DNA of 9,738 nucleotides, from assembly GCA_019313725.1 (NCBI GenBank), contig JAFDAT010000180.1, positions 1 through 9,738 of the forward strand, written 5' to 3'. This DNA comes from Deltaproteobacteria bacterium (GTDB lineage: Bacteria > Desulfobacterota > Desulfobacteria > Desulfobacterales > B30-G6). Shown piece by piece: positions 5,370 through 9,738 of the stretch. The notes beneath the pieces are model-generated. The model did not search any database. It had not been told where the DNA came from and saw only the letters and a program-made list of their open reading frames with translations. The position numbers and the translations under genes were made by a program. The stretch's first letter is position 1, and every line of letters starts with the position of its first letter.

Positions 5370-6205
5370 ACAGTTCTCAATTATTATCCTTTGTTACATT
5401 TGCTTACGGTTTTGCGGCAACCTTCTATGTCGCCGCGTGGGTATTCAAAAAGACAATGCCGGCCAGGCTGGCCCGCTGGGCAGCGATTATCGGGGTTGTC
5501 GTCAATGTTGCCGGGTTCATTCTACGCTGGAAAGAGTCGTATGACATTGGCTACGGTCACGCCCCCCTGTCCAACATGTATGAATCCCTGGTCTTTTTTG
5601 CCCTGACCATCGGGATTCTCTACCTTTTCGTTGAGACTCGCTATAAAACCCACATCGTGGGTGCATTTGCGACACCGATTGCTTTTCTGGCCATGGCCTA
5701 TGCTTCTCTGTCTCCCAATATCAGCGACAAAATTCAGCCACTAATCCCCGCACTCAAGAGCAACTGGTTGATCGCCCATGTGGTCACCTGCTTTTTCGGC
5801 TATTCCGCTTTTGCGGTGGCCTTTGGGGTCAGCATCATGTACCTGATTAAAAGCCGGGCGTCGGAAAAGGAGAACGGGCTTCTGGCACGGCTTCCCGGAT
5901 TGAAAATGCTGGATGAACTCACCCATCAGATGGTCATGTTCGGTTTTCTTTTTCTTTCCATCGGCATCATTACCGGCGCAGTGTGGGCCAACTCGGCCTG
6001 GGGAACCTACTGGTCATGGGACCCCAAGGAGACCTGGTCCCTGGTCACCTGGTTTGTCTATGCGACGCTGTTGCACGCGCGGATGATGCGGGGGTGGTAC
6101 GGAAAAAAGATTGCCTACCTTTCCATTATCGGATTCGCTGCGGTGCTCTTTACCTATTTTGGGGTGAACTACCTTCCTGGATTGCATAGTTATGGGTCGG
6201 TGTAG
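5366..6205 (+). CDS. ccsA: Cytochrome c biogenesis protein CcsA (ResC), haem-handling subunit
   Basis: This polytopic inner-membrane protein is the haem-binding half of System II and the partner of ResB. The 279-aa product carries the WWD signature W212-G-T-Y-W216-x-W218-D219-P-K221-E-T-W224, which holds haem at the outer face. His138 (NWLIAHV) and His274 (GLHSYG) stand at the positions of the two histidines flanking the WWD loop; His237 (LLHARM) lies in a membrane helix and fits a transmembrane haem ligand. The N-terminal GHAPLSNMYESLVF block (64-77) is also typical of the family. Its ATG overlaps the stop codon of resB, and length and motifs look complete. It ends 118 bp before the rnfC start. 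The ResB/CcsA proteins remain separate here, unlike the fused CcsBA of some epsilonproteobacteria. Confidence 0.95.
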   Translation: MNSSQLLSFVTFAYGFAATFYVAAWVFKKTMPARLARWAAIIGVVVNVAGFILRWKESYDIGYGHAPLSNMYESLVFFALTIGILYLFVETRYKTHIVGAFATPIAFLAMAYASLSPNISDKIQPLIPALKSNWLIAHVVTCFFGYSAFAVAFGVSIMYLIKSRASEKENGLLARLPGLKMLDELTHQMVMFGFLFLSIGIITGAVWANSAWGTYWSWDPKETWSLVTWFVYATLLHARMMRGWYGKKIAYLSIIGFAAVLFTYFGVNYLPGLHSYGSV

Positions 6206-6323
6206 ACAACTTCGGACGCGGGTGGAATTTTAAAACAGCGCTTGATTCTTAAGTTTGTCTTGTGTAAATGCTGAAATCGTTTTGCCTGGCGATCCCGGCA
6301 GGGGATATCGAAGGAGATGGTGT

Positions 6324-7507
6324 ATGCCCATTTCAATGGGAAAACATAAAAGGAATAAAGAAATCGGGTGGTTTCCCGGTTCCGGAACCTTTGCCCGAGG
6401 CATTCATCCCCGCCAGCGCAAAACTTTTTCCGGCGACGCAGCCATAGAAATTATGCCTGCCCCCGAAAAGGTCGTTCTGCCCCTGCTCCAGCATATCGGC
6501 GGTCCCTGTACCCCTGTGGTGAAACCCAAACAGGAAGTTGCCTTCGGTGATATGGTCGGAAAGGGGGAGGCTTTTGTTTCCGCTTCCCTGCACGCCTCCA
6601 TCAACGGGGTGGTCCAGAAAATGGAAGTTGTCACCCTGGCCAACGGCCGGCATGTTCAGGCCATCGCCATTCGCAGCCAGGGGGCGCAGCTTTCCGGGCA
6701 GCGGTTGTGGGACAGGCTGTACGGCGGCAAGTGGCCCCAGAAATCCTACCAGGACATGGAGCCGGGAAAAATCAGTGCCGCCATTCATGCCGCCGGAATT
6801 GTCGGGCTCGGTGGTGCCGCATTCCCCACACATGTCAAGATTACACCGGATGAAAACAAGCCCATCCACACGCTTATCGTCAACGGGTGTGAATGTGAAC
6901 CCTACCTTACAACGGATTATCGGCTGATGGTGGAAGCCCCGGAAGCCATTGTGGCCGGTGCCATGCTGGCGGTGCGGGCGGTGGGCGCACAGAAGGCCTA
7001 CATCGGGGTTGAGTGAAAAACATCTGATCAAGGCGGTTATCAACCGTGAGGTCCCCTTAGGGGGCCTTCCATCCGATGTTGGTGTGGCCATGACCAATGT
7101 GGCCACCATTACATCTGTGGCCCGGGCGGTCATGCGCAGCATCCCCCTGACGCACCGGGTGGTCAGCATCACCGGCGGCGGTATTGTCCAGCCCAAAAAT
7201 CTGCTGGTGCCCATGGGGATACCCATGGGCGCCTTGATTGATTTCTGCGGCGGCCTGCGCAAAACGGCTGCCCGGATGGTTGCCGGCGGCCCCATGATGG
7301 GGTTTGCCTTCACCAACCTGAACACCCCCGTAACCAAAGGCACTGCCCACCAAGCTGGCCATGGCATCGAGACTCAAGGAGATCAACCTGGCGAGAACCT
7401 ACAACATCATGGCCTGCTTCGAGTGCGGTTCATGTGCCCACATCTGTCCAGCAGGCCTTCCGCTGGTACAGCTCATCCGCACCGGCAAGGCTCTGGCGGC
7501 GGCATGA
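6324..7507 (+). pseudogene. rnfC: RnfC, electron transport complex subunit C, broken into three frames
   Basis: Intact RnfC is the peripheral NADH-oxidising subunit of the Rnf complex, with NADH/FMN and two [4Fe-4S] sites. Here it is split. Fragment 1 (6324-7016, 230 aa) starts at an ATG preceded by GAAGGAG; it has the family N-terminus and the GLGGAAFPTHVK (161-172) and VNGCECEPYLTTDYRLM (186-202) nucleotide/FMN blocks, then ends at TGA after YIGVE. Fragment 2 (about 7015-7344, another frame) continues with EKHLIKAVINREVPLGGLP through GGPMMG to TPVTKGT. Fragment 3 (about 7346-7507, third frame) starts PTKLAMASR, carries one ferredoxin motif (CFECGSCAHICP) and ends at TGA 7505-7507. A few tens of residues are missing at each joint compared with the usual family sequence, and the first ferredoxin motif is among them. 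Single-base sequencing errors cannot explain this. Assembly error remains possible. Confidence 0.88.
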
Positions 7508-7512
7508 TTCAT

Positions 7513-7536
7513 AACCCAAGATTTTGGTGCTGGGTT
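7513..7536. repeat. Hairpin just after the rnfC stop
   Basis: AACCCA (7513-7518) and TGGGTT (7531-7536) are perfect 6-bp complements, with an inner CCAA/TTGG pairing as an alternative. Ten bases later a short T5 run appears. It could be a weak terminator between rnfC and rnfD, or the edge of the adjacent inverted-repeat element. Confidence 0.4.
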
Positions 7537-7561
7537 CTGAGGAATTTTTAAAGGAAAGGGC

Positions 7562-7652
7562 GAATAACCAATATCCAATAGCGAATAATCAATGCCCAAG
7601 TGCAGATAGCAAACTTGATCGTTGGAAATTCGATATTGATTATTGGATATTC
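7562..7652. repeat. 91-bp inverted-repeat intergenic element between rnfC and rnfD
   Basis: The left end GAATAACCAATATCCAATA (7562-7580) matches the reverse complement of the right end (7652 down to 7634) at 16 of 19 bases. Inside, CAAGT and ACTTG form a second pair. The composition (repeats of CCAATA, AATAATCAAT) resembles short non-coding palindromic elements dispersed in Desulfobacteraceae-type genomes; no transposase is present. It sits in the 244-bp gap (7508-7751) between rnfC and rnfD, genes that usually lie close together. The rest of the gap (7653-7751) shows no gene. Confidence 0.65.
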
Positions 7653-7751
7653 AAAACGGAAGAAATACTTGAACCCTGGGACCCTCTTTTCCGGATGTTT
7701 GCATTAAGAACCGTAAAAAGCACAACGTTTAGATGAACTGAGAGAAACGAT

Positions 7752-8729
7752 TTGGATATTGAAAAAAACCAGACTGCCGCTGCACCGATGATTCACGTAG
7801 CCCCGTCTCCGCACGTATCGAACATGGGCCTGACCACCCGGGGTATGATGCTCGATGTACTCATTGCTCTCATTCCGGTTGTTATGGCCGCATTCCTGGT
7901 TTTCGGGTGGATGGCGGCTAAGCAACTGATGATCTGCATGGTGACGAGCCTGGCCGCTGAAGCGGTTTTTACACGCATGCGGGCGCGGCCGTTTTCCCTG
8001 ACGGATATGTCTGCCCTTATTACCGGTTTGATTCTGGGGCTTTCGCTGCCGGCAACCGCACCCTGGTACGTTGGGTGCATCGGGTGCACAGTTGCCATCG
8101 GGATCGGGAAAATGGTTTTCGGTGGACTGGGCATGAACATTTTCAACCCGGCCATGGTGGGGCGCGCCTTTGTCATGATCGCTTTTGCAGGAAGCCTGGC
8201 GGCTTCGGGATATATACTGCCGGGTGGTGGCGTGGATATCCTGTCCCAGGCAACGCCCCTGACAGCGTTCAAACAATCGGGCATGGCGACCCCGCTGGCA
8301 GCGCTGTTCTGGGGGAATGTAAACGGCTCTCTTGGTGAAACCAGCGCCCTTGCATGCCTCTTGGGCGGCATCTACCTTTGTATCCGGCGGGCGGCATCGT
8401 GGGAGATACCGGCAGGCATCCTTTTGAGCACGCTTTTCATTGCCGGCTTGGTGAACCTGTTTAATCTGGCCGGCGCGTGGACCGTCCTGCATCAACTGGT
8501 CAGCGGATCATTGCTGTTCGGCGCTTTTTTTATAGCCACCGACCCGGTTACGAGCCCGCTCACTTCCAGGGGAAAATGGATTTATGGGATTGGTATCGGG
8601 GCTGTTATAATGCTGCTGCGTCAATTCAGCGGTTATCCGGAAGGGGTCATGTTCGCGGTACTCCTGCTGAATGCGGTTACACCCCTGATCAACCGTTGGA
8701 ACATTCCGCGTCCTTTTGGAGGTGTATAA
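7752..8729 (+). CDS. rnfD: RnfD, electron transport complex membrane subunit D
   Basis: RnfD is a multispanning inner-membrane flavoprotein of the Rnf complex, which couples electron flow between ferredoxin and NAD to Na+ or H+ transport. The 325-aa product has the family length and the block GGLGMNIFNPAMVGRAF (124-140). The covalent FMN site reads D162-x-x-S165-Q-A167-T168-P-L; Thr168 is the expected flavin-linked residue, with Gln in place of the more common Gly at 166. SPHV (19-22) near the N-terminus and ATDPVTSP (262-269) near the C-terminus are also family-typical. The likely start is TTG at 7752 behind a weak GAGAGA; ATG at 7788 is an alternative but lacks a ribosome site and would trim the N-terminus. 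Its stop codon touches the rnfG start. The gene looks intact although the preceding rnfC is broken, and expression must come across or from the repeat-bearing gap. Confidence 0.93.
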   Translation: MDIEKNQTAAAPMIHVAPSPHVSNMGLTTRGMMLDVLIALIPVVMAAFLVFGWMAAKQLMICMVTSLAAEAVFTRMRARPFSLTDMSALITGLILGLSLPATAPWYVGCIGCTVAIGIGKMVFGGLGMNIFNPAMVGRAFVMIAFAGSLAASGYILPGGGVDILSQATPLTAFKQSGMATPLAALFWGNVNGSLGETSALACLLGGIYLCIRRAASWEIPAGILLSTLFIAGLVNLFNLAGAWTVLHQLVSGSLLFGAFFIATDPVTSPLTSRGKWIYGIGIGAVIMLLRQFSGYPEGVMFAVLLLNAVTPLINRWNIPRPFGGV

Positions 8730-9413
8730 ATGGCCCAGGCGATAGCATCAAACACCTCTGGAAAGATGGCACGCCTGCACGACAGCCACCTCTTTCAGGC
8801 CTGGCTGGTATTGACGCTGTCAATTGTTTTTGGTGCATGCCTGGCAGCCGTTCATATCAATTTCAGCGGTTTGATCGCCGCCAACAAACTGAACGAGAGC
8901 CTTGAACGGATACCCGGACTGATTTGGAGCGGGGAAAAAAGCGTAAATCCGGTGGAAAAGGGTGAGCCCGTGGAGATAGCTCCCGGGAGAATCACTGTGA
9001 CCAAGCAGGACCGGACCGTTTTTTATCCGGTTTTCCAGGTGACGCACAAAGGCGAGGTGGCCGGCTGGGTCATCAAGGCAGCCGGGCAGGGATATTCCGG
9101 CAGGATTGAACTGCTCATCGGCCTGAATCCCGGGGGTGATACGATGAACGGGCTTTTTGTCCTGGAACAGACAGAGACACCCGGCCTGGGCAACAAGGTC
9201 ACGTTTCCCGCCTGGCTGGATCAATTTACCGGCCAGAAAACCGATAACCCCCTCGTGGTGGTGAAGGGCGAAAGCCCAAAGCCGGGTGCCATCGATGCAA
9301 TAACCGGTGCCACGATTTCGTCCCGGAGTGTCGTCAATATCATCAATCGAACCATCGAAGAGACGCGGGGCCTGCTCGCTTCGGACCACATTCAGTTCAT
9401 TAGAAACAGGTAG
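8730..9413 (+). CDS. rnfG: RnfG, electron transport complex FMN-binding subunit G
   Basis: RnfG is a mostly periplasmic flavoprotein of the Rnf complex, anchored by one N-terminal helix (about 23-43). The 227-aa product carries the covalent FMN motif T192-G-A-T195-I-S-S, with Thr195 as the expected flavin-linked residue, and the ETPGLG block (149-154) of the FMN-binding domain. Length is normal and no break is seen. The ATG follows the rnfD stop codon with no gap, and the ribosome site GGAGGTG lies inside the last codons of rnfD, so translation is tightly coupled. In most genomes rnfE, rnfA and rnfB come next; here no coding sequence for them follows. Confidence 0.93.
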   Translation: MAQAIASNTSGKMARLHDSHLFQAWLVLTLSIVFGACLAAVHINFSGLIAANKLNESLERIPGLIWSGEKSVNPVEKGEPVEIAPGRITVTKQDRTVFYPVFQVTHKGEVAGWVIKAAGQGYSGRIELLIGLNPGGDTMNGLFVLEQTETPGLGNKVTFPAWLDQFTGQKTDNPLVVVKGESPKPGAIDAITGATISSRSVVNIINRTIEETRGLLASDHIQFIRNR

Positions 9414-9738
9414 TCACTTTTTCACTAATAATCAATATGCCAACGTCTGATATTTAACGAAATAAAATGCCGGAAAATGTTTCTAATGTATATAAATAAA
9501 ATTATAATTGATGTGTTACGAAAACCTTAGGGCCTCCTTTGAATACACGACAGTTTCATTTGAGTCGTCTATGCTGACAATTTGTTGTTCACAGGGTTGA
9601 CAGGTCATATTTATGTCGCGCTCTAAGACTTCATTTAGGATACGACTGCTAATACGATTTTTTATAGTAATAGCAAGCAAACTTTAACAAACAGTGTGTA
9701 ATTAGGCTATAAATTTTCATGCATTGTATTTAGATATA
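9414..9738. other. AT-rich stretch after rnfG without recognisable genes
   Basis: The 325 bases to the window edge are clearly richer in A and T than the preceding 9.4 kb. They carry no rnfE, rnfA or rnfB reading frame, no tRNA-like sequence that I can recognise and no clear terminator. The only protein-like signal is a short minus-strand frame (9516-9680), listed separately. The sharp change of composition right after the rnfG stop suggests a junction. Confidence 0.7.
9516..9680 (-). CDS. Possible small CxxC-containing protein or gene remnant
   Basis: A minus-strand frame from TTG 9680 to TAA 9516-9518 encodes 54 aa, or 30 aa from the only ATG at 9608. The sequence looks protein-like: a basic N-terminal part (KNRISSRILNEVLERD), then C-Q-P-C (27-30 in the longer form) and an acidic, soluble tail. 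No good ribosome site precedes either start and no family is recognised. It may be the end of a decayed gene or chance. Confidence is low. Confidence 0.15.
   Translation of the reverse strand: MLAITIKNRISSRILNEVLERDINMTCQPCEQQIVSIDDSNETVVYSKEALRFS

Noticed and set aside
6255..6323. RnfC start at TTG 6255
   Set aside because: ATG 6324 has a good GAAGGAG site and the family-typical N-terminus begins there.
6333..7367. A 344-codon open frame on the minus strand opposite rnfC
   Set aside because: It is antisense to clear RnfC sequence, has a composition typical of shadow frames in GC-rich genes, and matches no family I recognise.
7399..7599. 66-codon minus-strand frame across the rnfC end and the repeat
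   Set aside because: It spans the antisense of RnfC and the inverted-repeat element, so it is produced by the repeat and is not a gene.
7704..8495. A 263-codon minus-strand frame opposite rnfD
   Set aside because: It is rich in Arg, Gln, His and Cys, as expected of the reverse of a hydrophobic membrane gene, and rnfD is certain on the other strand.
9598..9607. TGAC-AG-GTCA palindrome resembling an HcpR/FNR box
   Set aside because: Its spacing of the arms differs from the boxes at 1271 and 3779, and no gene start lies near it.
1..9738. CRISPR array, tRNA or rRNA genes, transposase
   Set aside because: No regularly spaced direct repeats, no cloverleaf or rRNA-like sequence and no transposase motif were seen on either strand.

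Overview
The window looks like chromosomal DNA from an anaerobic, respiratory deltaproteobacterium, most likely a Desulfobacteraceae-type sulfate reducer. The evidence is a class I hybrid cluster protein (Hcp) gene divergent from an HcpR-type Crp/Fnr regulator, an Rnf complex, System II cytochrome c maturation (ResB/CcsA), a sirohaem/ferredoxin mini-reductase, and hairpin-forming intergenic repeats of the kind common in that group. The assignment rests on recognition of families, not on a search.

Left part (1-3677): the 5' part of hcp runs off the left edge on the minus strand. It is divergent from hcpR on the plus strand, and the 376-bp space between them carries a perfect HcpR/FNR-like palindrome (TTGAC-N4-GTCAA). 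Convergent to hcpR is a minus-strand pair: a sirohaem-type sulfite/nitrite-reductase-like protein with two extra [4Fe-4S] ferredoxin motifs, and a 67-aa heavy-metal-associated (HMA) protein 13 bp behind it. Upstream of these on the same strand is a 104-aa carboxymuconolactone-decarboxylase-family gene lacking the redox cysteines. A strong 8+8 bp hairpin lies between it and the sirohaem gene. The theme is handling of nitrogen oxides or hydroxylamine and redox stress under HcpR-like control.

Middle (3678-6205): a divergent regulatory region carries a second FNR/HcpR-like box (TTGAC-N4-ATCAA) overlapping the -35 of a good sigma70-like promoter. A leader with three mutually exclusive hairpins follows, then resB and ccsA, which overlap by ATGA. 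Together these form the haem-export and cytochrome c ligation machine.

Right part (6206-9738): an rnf operon in rnfC-rnfD-rnfG order. rnfC is broken into three reading frames by two internal deletions, one of which removes the first [4Fe-4S] motif. A hairpin plus a 91-bp inverted-repeat element lies between rnfC and rnfD, whose genes are normally close together. rnfD and rnfG look intact. The expected rnfE, rnfA and rnfB do not follow; after rnfG the sequence turns abruptly AT-rich and shows no recognisable gene. The cluster therefore reads as a decaying or truncated Rnf locus, unless the lesions are assembly errors.

The points most worth a second look are the shared HcpR-like sites, the sirohaem/HMA pair, the switch-like leader of resB, and the damaged rnf operon.
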